Of a stretch of DNA of 64,000 nt, positions 53,875 through 61,628 are shown piece after piece. The stretch covers positions 54,414 through 118,413 of the forward strand of contig CAZFBA010000008.1 in the NCBI GenBank assembly GCA_964517135.1. The letters are read 5' to 3'. The position numbers and the translations under genes were made by a program. The stretch comes from CAZFBA01 sp964517135 (GTDB lineage Bacteria > Cyanobacteriota > Vampirovibrionia > JBFMGH01). Below the pieces are notes generated by a model. That model was not told the origin of the DNA, did no database searches, and saw only the letters and a list, made by a program, of their open reading frames with translations. How positions within the stretch are numbered: the first letter of the stretch is position 1; the number at the start of each line of letters is the position of its first letter.

Positions 53875-54913
53875 ACCTGGTATATCAGACATTCTAGAAA
53901 AGTATAGCCTTTCTAAAGATGATATTATAACACTTTTACATGTTACTGATTCTTGTGAACTTGAAAAACTCTATAGAAAAGCTGATGAAATTCGTAGAGA
54001 ATACATGGGTGATAAGGTTCACTTGCGTGGCATTATTGAGTTTTCTAATTATTGTGCTCGCTGGTGTCATTATTGCGGGCTGAGATCTGAGAATAAATCA
54101 TTGCAAAGATACAGAATGGAGCCTGAAGAGATATTAGATACAGCAAGAAAAGCTTTTAAACTTGGCTATAAGACAGTTGTCCTTCAGTCAGGAGAAGATA
54201 ATTACTATACAGTTGATTTGATGGAAGAAATAATTCGCTCTATTAAAGCTGAAATGGATATATTTGTGACGCTATCTATAGGTGAAAGAACTGAAGAAGA
54301 ATATCTCAGTATGAAAAAAGCCGGTGCTGATAGATATCTTTTAAAACATGAAACCTCAAACCAAAAGCTATACAGCAAAATGCACCCTGATATGAACTAT
54401 GAAAATCGTATAAATTGCCTTAAAATACTAAAAAAACTTGGTTATGAAGTTGGCAGTGGTGTTATGATAGGCATACCCGGGCAGTCTATTGAAAGTTTAG
54501 CTACAGATGTACTGCTTTTTAAAGAGCTAGAACTTGACATGATCGGCATGGGGCCTTATATCCCTCATCCTGGTACTCCTTTATATTCTGATTACGAATC
54601 AATGGGCTTTTTTACTCCTGATATTGATTATGATCTTGAAGAAATGGTGTTTAAAATGCTGGCTATAACCAGAATAGTTAATAAGACTGCTCATATACCT
54701 GCTACAACTGCTCTGGCAACGACTAATCCTGCTAGAGGCAGAGAATTAGCTCTTACCAGGGGGGCTAATGTAGTAATGCCCAATGTAACAGACCGCAAAT
54801 ACAGACAGTTGTATGAAATTTACCCTTCAAAAGTCTGTGTAGAAGAGAAACCAGAAGATTGTAGAGTCTGTATCGACAACAGAATCAGATCAGTAGGCAG
54901 AATCCCTTTTTAA
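53861..54913 (+). CDS. hydE: [FeFe]-hydrogenase maturase HydE (radical SAM)
   Basis: 350 residues from ATG 53861, with GGAG 6 nt upstream; an in-frame ATG at 53849 has a weaker site. The radical SAM motif is Cys65-x3-Cys69-x2-Cys72 in FSNYCARWCHYCGLR. The C-terminal Cys-x7-Cys-x2-Cys (CVEEKPEDCRVC) matches the optional second cluster of HydE. LQSGEDNYYTVDLM, KHETSNQKLYSKMHP and IGMGPYIPHPGTPL are family segments. HydE processes HydG's complex toward the bridging dithiomethylamine-containing subcluster. Its end overlaps the convergent DUF2298 gene by 24 bp. Confidence 0.96.
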   Translation: MCSSKPGISDILEKYSLSKDDIITLLHVTDSCELEKLYRKADEIRREYMGDKVHLRGIIEFSNYCARWCHYCGLRSENKSLQRYRMEPEEILDTARKAFKLGYKTVVLQSGEDNYYTVDLMEEIIRSIKAEMDIFVTLSIGERTEEEYLSMKKAGADRYLLKHETSNQKLYSKMHPDMNYENRINCLKILKKLGYEVGSGVMIGIPGQSIESLATDVLLFKELELDMIGMGPYIPHPGTPLYSDYESMGFFTPDIDYDLEEMVFKMLAITRIVNKTAHIPATTALATTNPARGRELALTRGANVVMPNVTDRKYRQLYEIYPSKVCVEEKPEDCRVCIDNRIRSVGRIPF

Positions 54914-57247
54914 TTTATATATGACACATACGCCACAATGAGCTGTTTGATATTCAAGAGTTGCGACCTGGCTGAAGTTTCTGAGTACTTCAAGTGGATA
55001 TAGTTCGTTTTCTAGTTCACTAATACATATGTATTCAACATTGTATTTTTTTATCAGCTGAAGGATTTTAGTTTTATCAGGCTCAGAATAGATTTTATCG
55101 ATGTCTTGTGCTCTTTGCTGGAGCTCTTTTTGAATGTTTTTGCCATAAGCAAAGTATTGCCTTTCTGGCCAGTTTAAAACAGTAGCCATTCCTGAGTAGG
55201 CAGAAATGCGACCGCTGTAATAATCGCCTGGCTTTATTGCTTCAATAAGTATAGAATTGCTGTCAGCATCTTCTTTGAGCCATTCTATAAGTTCATAATC
55301 TGACGGGTGGAATTTTCCTATGTGCTGATCTCCTGAAATGCTTGGTATTAAACCTTCTATAGTATTAAATTTATTGGTTTTATAGTATGGCCCTAGAAAT
55401 AAGAATAATAATGCTGGAAGGATAATAATAATGACTATTGTTATATATACTTCACGGTGAAACTCTTTGAGGTTTTTTAAGCTTAAAAATATACTTAGCA
55501 CTAGTATTATTGGAAATATGATCAGGGTTTGTATTGTTAAATAGCTGTATGTTATTAGATTAGTTTCTGAATTCGTCTTGATATAAAAGATATTGCTGAT
55601 CAGAAGAATTATTATGCTACAGGCAAGGAGACTATAATATGTGAAATGTTCAAAATCTTTTTCTTTAGAGAGTATATAGAAGCTAAATATGCCTGCTGCT
55701 ACTATGATTCCTGTGCTTACATTGTTGAATGTTAATGATAATATGCTCAGTAATACTATAATGCTGATTGCAATGATGATTGAATCTTTAGATTGGCGGT
55801 TTTTAACTTTATTGACTATAAGATAAAGGCCTGTTAATACTATGCATGCAAGTATGGTGATGCTCAAAATCGTTACGGGAAGGCTTGTTAACTTTGCTTT
55901 ATAGATTAAATATGCTTCTGAAATTGAAAATACAATAATCGCAGTTAAAATAAGTTCCAGCATTGAAAGTTTTAGCTCTTCTTTAAGCCTGATAAGCATA
56001 TAGATAATAACAGGTATTAGAAATACACCGAAGATAATCAAGAAGTCGATAAAATTAACAGATAACTCACCTGTTACAAAAGATAGCCCTGTAAATGGTA
56101 TGTTATAGCTAAGAATAAAGGGTATTAATATTAATATGGTTGTTATAAAAATCGCTGTAATGTTTAAAAAGTATGCCTGTAACTGTAGTTTTTTTGTTTC
56201 TGCTTTGCTTGCAGCATAAATTGAAAATAGAAGTATCAGTAAAATAGCATATATCAAAGAATAAATGTTAGTCATTATTGTTATAGCAAGTAAAATAGAA
56301 ATCAGTATATTGAAAATGACTGTCTTAACAGAAAAATTTGTTAGCAGCATTAAATTATTGCTTTTTATTGAACTATATAGACAGTAAATAAGGGCAAGAA
56401 TTATTATTTGTACAGTGTAATATGCCTGAAGATCTCCATGAATAGCTGTCCAGAAGGGAAATTCAGTGAAGCTGCCACTGGGTAAGAAGTGAGTGGACTG
56501 CCACCAGTCATAACCATTTTGCAAACCACTCTGAATTATTTGTGTTAGAGGTTTATAGTTGCTGATAAAAGCTGTTAAAAAGCCTCCAAGAATGCCATAG
56601 AATCTGCTATTTGTAATATTGTAGGTTATACCACCTGCACTTATTGCTATAAGCCCGAGAATAGTTCCTGGCACTAGATTAAAAGCAAGGTGAATATCTA
56701 TATTACTGAGATAAACCAGATTTGCAATAAGAAAATACCCGAAATAATAATAGTTGATTTTATAGCCTGCAAGCCAGATATTTTCAGGTGGAAGGTTACC
56801 TGTATTGAAGAATGACTTTATGTACACCAGATCCTGGAGTTTGTGAACATCTAAAATATCCGGGGCAAAAGCTCTTACATAGCTAATGCCAATTAGAATA
56901 GCTATAAATGCTGCTTCTGTAAATAAAATTAACCTGTAATTTGTATCTATAAATTTGTATATTTCTTTAATGTTTCCATTGGCAACTGATCTGACAATTA
57001 TTATAAGTGCTGCTATGCCAAGAATGCCGGTTGCTACCCGGGGTATGTCAGCAGTGAAACTATACATATTGAAGTTGTATACCATGGCAAGCCAGCTTAT
57101 AAAGCTAACAAGCAGTATCCCGATTGTTTTGGATATGCAGTAGCCACGATCTTTTTGGTCTTTAAAAAGTTCAAAGGTTAAAATAAAAGTTATTGTACCG
57201 ATAAGAAGTATGAAAAGGTACCAGTTTAAAATGGTATAGATTATCAT
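54890..57247 (-). CDS. DUF2298 (Chlor_Arch_YYY) polytopic membrane protein A
   Basis: 785 residues with roughly 18 hydrophobic helices. The family hallmark is present: NIWLAGYKINYYYFGYFL near 160-178. SGLQNGYDWWQSTHFLP and an EFPFW/HGDLQAYY pair follow, typical of a first-half catalytic-like loop cluster. The soluble C-terminus (about 655-785) has YELIEWLKEDA, LIEAIKPGDYYSGRISAYSG, VLNWPERQ and YNVEYICISELE. The topology and acidic loop resemble GT-C lipid-linked-sugar glycosyltransferases, but no activity has been assigned to the family to my knowledge. It is the tandem partner of the next gene, overlapping it by ATGA. Confidence 0.85.
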   Translation of the reverse strand: MIIYTILNWYLFILLIGTITFILTFELFKDQKDRGYCISKTIGILLVSFISWLAMVYNFNMYSFTADIPRVATGILGIAALIIIVRSVANGNIKEIYKFIDTNYRLILFTEAAFIAILIGISYVRAFAPDILDVHKLQDLVYIKSFFNTGNLPPENIWLAGYKINYYYFGYFLIANLVYLSNIDIHLAFNLVPGTILGLIAISAGGITYNITNSRFYGILGGFLTAFISNYKPLTQIIQSGLQNGYDWWQSTHFLPSGSFTEFPFWTAIHGDLQAYYTVQIIILALIYCLYSSIKSNNLMLLTNFSVKTVIFNILISILLAITIMTNIYSLIYAILLILLFSIYAASKAETKKLQLQAYFLNITAIFITTILILIPFILSYNIPFTGLSFVTGELSVNFIDFLIIFGVFLIPVIIYMLIRLKEELKLSMLELILTAIIVFSISEAYLIYKAKLTSLPVTILSITILACIVLTGLYLIVNKVKNRQSKDSIIIAISIIVLLSILSLTFNNVSTGIIVAAGIFSFYILSKEKDFEHFTYYSLLACSIIILLISNIFYIKTNSETNLITYSYLTIQTLIIFPIILVLSIFLSLKNLKEFHREVYITIVIIIILPALLFLFLGPYYKTNKFNTIEGLIPSISGDQHIGKFHPSDYELIEWLKEDADSNSILIEAIKPGDYYSGRISAYSGMATVLNWPERQYFAYGKNIQKELQQRAQDIDKIYSEPDKTKILQLIKKYNVEYICISELENELYPLEVLRNFSQVATLEYQTAHCGVCVIYKLKRDSAY
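55022..55035. repeat. Palindrome AATACATATGTATT, copy 3
   Basis: Identical to the palindromes at 6238 and 19881, here within the coding sequence of DUF2298 protein A. Confidence 0.6.
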
Positions 57248-59469
57248 GGTCTTTTAACTCTGTATATTACGGTGTTACCTTTTTTGAATGCTTTTTCAAA
57301 TATTGTTGTTTCTTTTTCAAAGCCTTTTAATTCTTTTTCTGTAAACTCTTCACGTTCAAGTGGGCCTATGTATATGTATGAAATATTGTATTTGCTGAGT
57401 AGCTGGTGTATTTTTTTCTTATTTTTAGTTTTATAGATTCTTTTAACGGCATTTTCACGTGGATTGCTTATTAGATAGAAATATTTACCCCTTAAAACAT
57501 TGAGTGAGCCTGCCCAGTTGAGTAATGCAGGTATACCTGTTTGTGATGCTACCCTGCCGTAGTAAGAATATGGGGCGCCGATGGCTTCAAGTATAACGTC
57601 ATCTTTTGTTGCATTTTTTCTTAGCCACATTATAGCTTCATATTCACCGTCATATTTAACTTCAATAAACTTACTGCCGTTAAGGGTAGGTATATGCCAG
57701 TTTTGTTCTGCGTAAACATATTTAAACTGGTGGTTTTTAACATATGTACCTGTGAATAAGAATATTGATGAGAGTATTATCAATATTGATATAGTGACTA
57801 TATATATTATTTTTAATGTTGATTTAAGGTAATTTCTACTGCTTATTACGTACATAAAATAGCTAACAGAAAGTGGAAGTAGAAGAAGTATTTGTATGTA
57901 GCTTTTAGCTACAGTGTTTTGACGCTCATAATCAAGCCCGAAAAGGTCATTAACAAAGATTAGTTCACAGACCAGTATCAGTGAAAAGACCAGAAATGTA
58001 ATTGATGATATTAAAAGATATTCAGTTTTTTCTTTTCTTGAAAGTATTTTAGCCAGTAAAAATAACCATAATGCTGTTGATAGAGCTATTACGAAGCTTT
58101 TTGTTGCAAAAATTGTAGCTGTGATGATTGTTAAAATGATTAACAGGGCAAAGGTTTTTCGTTTTAGATTGATGTTTTTGTTTTTGATCAGGTTGTTAAT
58201 AAACTCTATGATGGCAATAATTAAGAGAGGCAAGAGGAATGTTCCGATGAGCATTAGAAATTGCCCTGTTGTTGTGCGGTGTGCAGGGTTAACAATTCCT
58301 AAACCTTCTACCGGGCTGGTATAGTATGCATAGAATGCCAGATAAAGTATGTAGCTGGTGAGGATATAAAATATGCCTGAGGGTAGAACTCTCAGAATTA
58401 TTGATATGGTTGACTTTTCAGGTTTCGTTTTGGCCAGCTGTATATAGAGTCCGGCCAGTGTAAGGGCGATGGCACTCGGGTAGTTCCAGCTGTTAATAAG
58501 CATAAATGAGCCTAAAAGCAGGCAATAGAATATATTTGCTGAGAATTTTTTGTTACTTCTGAAATCCAGGGGTCTTATCAGGAAATAGTTATTGTAAATG
58601 AACGCCAGCAATACAAACAAAAACATAATGGTAAAGGGATGTACCAGAAAGTGGGCGTGAACATCTGCATGTAGGAAAGACCAGTAAGGGAATTCAGGGA
58701 AGCTTTGAGGTATAATGTGCCCTGCATCCCACCATCTGAATGTATCGGGGTTCCATCCGTTTTTGATAATTTGTACGGCAGGTTCAAGGTTACCCATCAG
58801 GCCTGTCATAAAGGCAGCAAGCACTCCCCAGGGTATGCTTCGGGTAAGCTGATAAATAAAACCAAAACTGCCGATAAGTATAAGGCTTAAAACTGTTGGA
58901 GCAATTAGATTAAACCCGATAGAGGGGTTTATAAATGTCAATTTAATGATATTACAGAAGACAAATTGCCCCATATAATAATAATTAAGTACATGACCTG
59001 ATAGCCAGGCATCTACTGGTGGCATATAATCGCCACGTAGAATAGAGTTGATTACTACAAACTCCAGTGGTTTTTCAGTACCCTCGATATTCGGGGTATA
59101 GGTTCTCAATAGTACAAAGATTAAAAATGATATTAAAAAGGCAATCTCTATAGATAACAGGTATTTATAATTTTCTTTCAAGAAGTTATCTATATCGGGT
59201 TTGTTTTTCTGGTAAATAATATAGCTGAATATTCCTGCTGACAGAAAAATAAGGTAGAGTGTTAATGTTGAATATGGTATCAGCTCAAGCTTTTTGTTGC
59301 ATAAAAACCAGGCTATTATAGAAATGATAAACAGGCCGGTTGTTTTGCTTATACAGAAACCCCTTAGTTTGAGCCCTGAAAACAGGTTAAAGCACAGCAA
59401 AAAACCGATTATGCCAGTTATTTGAAGAATTATATACCATTTTGTTATATCGAAAAGAGTTTCTATCAT
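57244..59469 (-). CDS. DUF2298 (Chlor_Arch_YYY) polytopic membrane protein B
   Basis: 741 residues with many transmembrane helices and the signature DAWLSGHVLNYYYMGQFV near 155-172. RWWDAGHIIPQSFPEFPYW and HADVHAHFLVHP follow, whose acidic/His residues are the best candidates for a catalytic site. The C-terminal soluble segment (about 610-741) has YEAIMWLRKNA, ILEAIGAPYSYYGRVASQTG, LLNWAGS and YNISYIYIGPLER, matching the family closely. It is translationally coupled to its paralogue and lies downstream of the PilX-like gene, though a terminator separates the two. No ribosome site is evident. Confidence 0.88.
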   Translation of the reverse strand: MIETLFDITKWYIILQITGIIGFLLCFNLFSGLKLRGFCISKTTGLFIISIIAWFLCNKKLELIPYSTLTLYLIFLSAGIFSYIIYQKNKPDIDNFLKENYKYLLSIEIAFLISFLIFVLLRTYTPNIEGTEKPLEFVVINSILRGDYMPPVDAWLSGHVLNYYYMGQFVFCNIIKLTFINPSIGFNLIAPTVLSLILIGSFGFIYQLTRSIPWGVLAAFMTGLMGNLEPAVQIIKNGWNPDTFRWWDAGHIIPQSFPEFPYWSFLHADVHAHFLVHPFTIMFLFVLLAFIYNNYFLIRPLDFRSNKKFSANIFYCLLLGSFMLINSWNYPSAIALTLAGLYIQLAKTKPEKSTISIILRVLPSGIFYILTSYILYLAFYAYYTSPVEGLGIVNPAHRTTTGQFLMLIGTFLLPLLIIAIIEFINNLIKNKNINLKRKTFALLIILTIITATIFATKSFVIALSTALWLFLLAKILSRKEKTEYLLISSITFLVFSLILVCELIFVNDLFGLDYERQNTVAKSYIQILLLLPLSVSYFMYVISSRNYLKSTLKIIYIVTISILIILSSIFLFTGTYVKNHQFKYVYAEQNWHIPTLNGSKFIEVKYDGEYEAIMWLRKNATKDDVILEAIGAPYSYYGRVASQTGIPALLNWAGSLNVLRGKYFYLISNPRENAVKRIYKTKNKKKIHQLLSKYNISYIYIGPLEREEFTEKELKGFEKETTIFEKAFKKGNTVIYRVKRP

Positions 59470-59544
59470 TTGTTGTTGTTGAATTTGAGGTCAATACTAA
59501 TAAATACCATTATAAACTAAAAAGATCATCATCTATTTAGACGT

Positions 59545-59575
59545 AAAAAGAGGCCTGAAATAGGCCCCTTTTTTT
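59545..59575 (-). terminator. Intrinsic terminator after the PilX-like gene
   Basis: On the minus strand a GGCCT/AGGCC stem with a 5-nt loop is extended by A/T pairs around one mismatch and followed by TTTTT. It is also T-rich on the plus strand, so it may work in both directions. It separates the PilX-like gene from the DUF2298 pair. Confidence 0.75.
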
Positions 59576-59606
59576 AGTTATATGCGATCAGTTTTATTTC
59601 TCTGAT

Positions 59607-61352
59607 TTATTTACACCTTCTGAGCGGGTCGCTTTCGCAGGTGTTACAAAGTATTGGGCCACCACCAATAACTTGCCATTTTTCACCGTTGATCCATTCT
59701 TCACACACACAGTAACAAGGTGTTGGAGTTGGAGTTGGCGTACGTGTTCTGGTTGGTGTACGTGTAATGGTTCTTGTATATGTTCTGGTTGGCGTACGTG
59801 TAATGGTTCTTGTCAGCGTAATAGTTGGCGTACGTGTAATGGTTGGCGTACGTGTAATAGTATATGTATTTGATGGAGTAAATGTTCTGGTTGGTGTACG
59901 TGTAATGGTTGGTGTAGGTGTAATAGTTGGTGTATTGGTTATAGTTGGTGTCGGGGTGACACTGTTGGTCAGCTGAATGCCGGTCAGAGTCTCTGTAGGT
60001 GTAGGTGTAATAGTTGGAGTATATGTTTCTGTTGGCGTACGTGTAATGGTAAATGTATTTGTCGTGGTAAACGTACTTGTTGGTATTGGTGTTTCTGTTT
60101 GTGTAAATGTTGGTGTATCAGTTGGAGTCATGGTATCAGTTGGAGTAGGTGTATCAGTCGGAGTTGGAACAGGGCCGGTTTCAAATCTGACACGCAGGTT
60201 GCTTATAACATTGCCGTCAAAGTCGTTGATGCCATCCAGAGAGATTTCATAGACGCTGTTATATTCAAGAGCACCTGAAGTTGCAAGAGGTGGGAACATG
60301 ATAATAGCATTACTTAGAGGAACGTTTGATATATAAGAATAGCCTGACGGGTGTAGTGTTGTACCACCGCCACCGGCTGTTGTGCAGTCGCCTGATGCAC
60401 ACATAAATGTCAGGTTACTGTTGATAGACCTCGGGTCTACTGGCTCATCAAAGAAAAGCCTGATTTGAGAGTTGTTTCCTATTTCATAGGCACTGTTAGA
60501 ATATGTGCCTGTTTGTGCACCACCATCAGGGAGCTGTTTATCAAGTGCCGGTGAAGTCCAGCTATTAAAGCTGTTTTCTACAATATCATGAAATATTTTA
60601 GTAGGCGTGAAGGCAACAGCCCTGATTAATGAAGGCGGTGTTGTATCAGGAGTTAAGTAAGGGTTTTCTATGTTGTTTGCAATAAATGTCGGGTCAGTAG
60701 TTATTTCAATGGATTCAATTTCATCGGCATTGGCCGGGTCATCATCGGTTCTATCAAAGTCTACAACTGCTATAAGGCCACATTTGTCTACAACGTCGTT
60801 AGGCAGCAAACTATAGCCTACAGAATAAATGGTTACTCTACCTTCAATGGTATTTTCAGGAAGACCTAGAGGCTTTGAACCGCCTGCAACTGTATTTGAA
60901 GCGTTTGTGCCTCCTACTGCTCTGTAAATATAGGTTCCGATAATATTATCTCGAATGTCTTGATCGCTGCTGATAGTGGGGTTAGCAGTCGGGTCAGCTT
61001 TAATTATCCCTGAATCAGGGTAAATAGGATCTGCTGTAAGAGCAGTTCCGCCAAGATTGTTTAACATAGCTGCTTTAGTGCCATAAAGACTCGATGTTGT
61101 TGTATCATTGGTAATAGCATGCTGAATAGCATAAATATTACTTCTGGGTATGAGCCTTGTAGCAAGAGCTTCTTGCAGGCCTGCCTGGGCTGCATAGTAA
61201 GTTTTAAGGTTGGTTTCGGTATAAATGATTCTTGTTACTGTCTTGCTTTGAGACAGTGAAAGGGTTATACCCACTATTAAGAGCGTCACTACAATGAAAA
61301 TGACGAATAAAATAATGGCACCCTGACCCAAATGATTTCTTCTCATAAACAT
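59607..61352 (-). CDS. PilX-like membrane-anchored protein with Ig-like domain and Thr/Pro-rich stalk
   Basis: 581 residues from ATG 61352, with GAGGAAGG 7 nt upstream. The N-terminus (MFMRRNHLGQGAIILFV) is a single hydrophobic helix followed by YYAAQAGLQEAL, the PilX/pilus-assembly N-domain pattern. Residues about 240-390 form a SbsA/Big-type Ig-like domain with LRLFFDEPVD-like and NSVYEISLDG strands. Residues about 392-543 are almost wholly Thr/Pro/Ile/Arg in short repeats. The last ~36 residues carry seven cysteines (CYCVC, LCNTC, RRC). It looks like a surface stalk with a disulfide-bonded tip. It is divergent from a vWA pilin-like gene. Confidence 0.75.
   Translation of the reverse strand: MFMRRNHLGQGAIILFVIFIVVTLLIVGITLSLSQSKTVTRIIYTETNLKTYYAAQAGLQEALATRLIPRSNIYAIQHAITNDTTTSSLYGTKAAMLNNLGGTALTADPIYPDSGIIKADPTANPTISSDQDIRDNIIGTYIYRAVGGTNASNTVAGGSKPLGLPENTIEGRVTIYSVGYSLLPNDVVDKCGLIAVVDFDRTDDDPANADEIESIEITTDPTFIANNIENPYLTPDTTPPSLIRAVAFTPTKIFHDIVENSFNSWTSPALDKQLPDGGAQTGTYSNSAYEIGNNSQIRLFFDEPVDPRSINSNLTFMCASGDCTTAGGGGTTLHPSGYSYISNVPLSNAIIMFPPLATSGALEYNSVYEISLDGINDFDGNVISNLRVRFETGPVPTPTDTPTPTDTMTPTDTPTFTQTETPIPTSTFTTTNTFTITRTPTETYTPTITPTPTETLTGIQLTNSVTPTPTITNTPTITPTPTITRTPTRTFTPSNTYTITRTPTITRTPTITLTRTITRTPTRTYTRTITRTPTRTRTPTPTPTPCYCVCEEWINGEKWQVIGGGPILCNTCESDPLRRCK
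59724..60174 (-). repeat. Minisatellite encoding the Thr/Pro-rich stalk
   Basis: About 450 bp of imperfect tandem units, with recurrent blocks such as GGCGTACGTGTAATGGTT spaced by multiples of 12-36 bp. All variations stay in frame, encoding T-x-T-P-T type peptides. Such tracts change length by slippage or recombination. They also generate long antisense open frames that are artefacts. Confidence 0.85.
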
Positions 61353-61628
61353 TTGCCGGCCTTCCTCTTTATACATTAAACTATTACTGAATCCCTGCTT
61401 ATATTATTGCAAAATAAAGACAAGAATGCTATAGCACCTTATGGTATTAATCGGATAAATGCTTTTATAGTTTAGTATTATCTATTTAAATTATACAATT
61501 TGTTACAATAGTTCAAGTTCATGAGGTTGAGTCCGATACTTTGACTAGATGGGTTGACCATTGTGTATTTAAGTATGCGGTTTGATAGTAAAAGGTTGAT
61601 TAGTTTTGAAATTCATAAGGAGAAAGGC
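61353..61628. other. Divergent intergenic region between the PilX-like and vWA-pilin genes
   Basis: 276 bp, AT-rich, containing both ribosome sites and TTGT/ACAA-rich sequence near 61490-61510. It presumably holds both promoters. No confident -35/-10 pair could be chosen. Confidence 0.4.

Noticed and set aside
59724..60174. CRISPR array
   Set aside because: Units are degenerate, contiguous and in frame with the PilX-like protein, with no unique spacers and no cas genes.
59673..60252. Plus-strand open frames with Val/Gly or Cys/Trp repeat translations opposite the stalk gene
   Set aside because: They are the antisense of the Thr/Pro minisatellite; periodic translations in all frames are expected.
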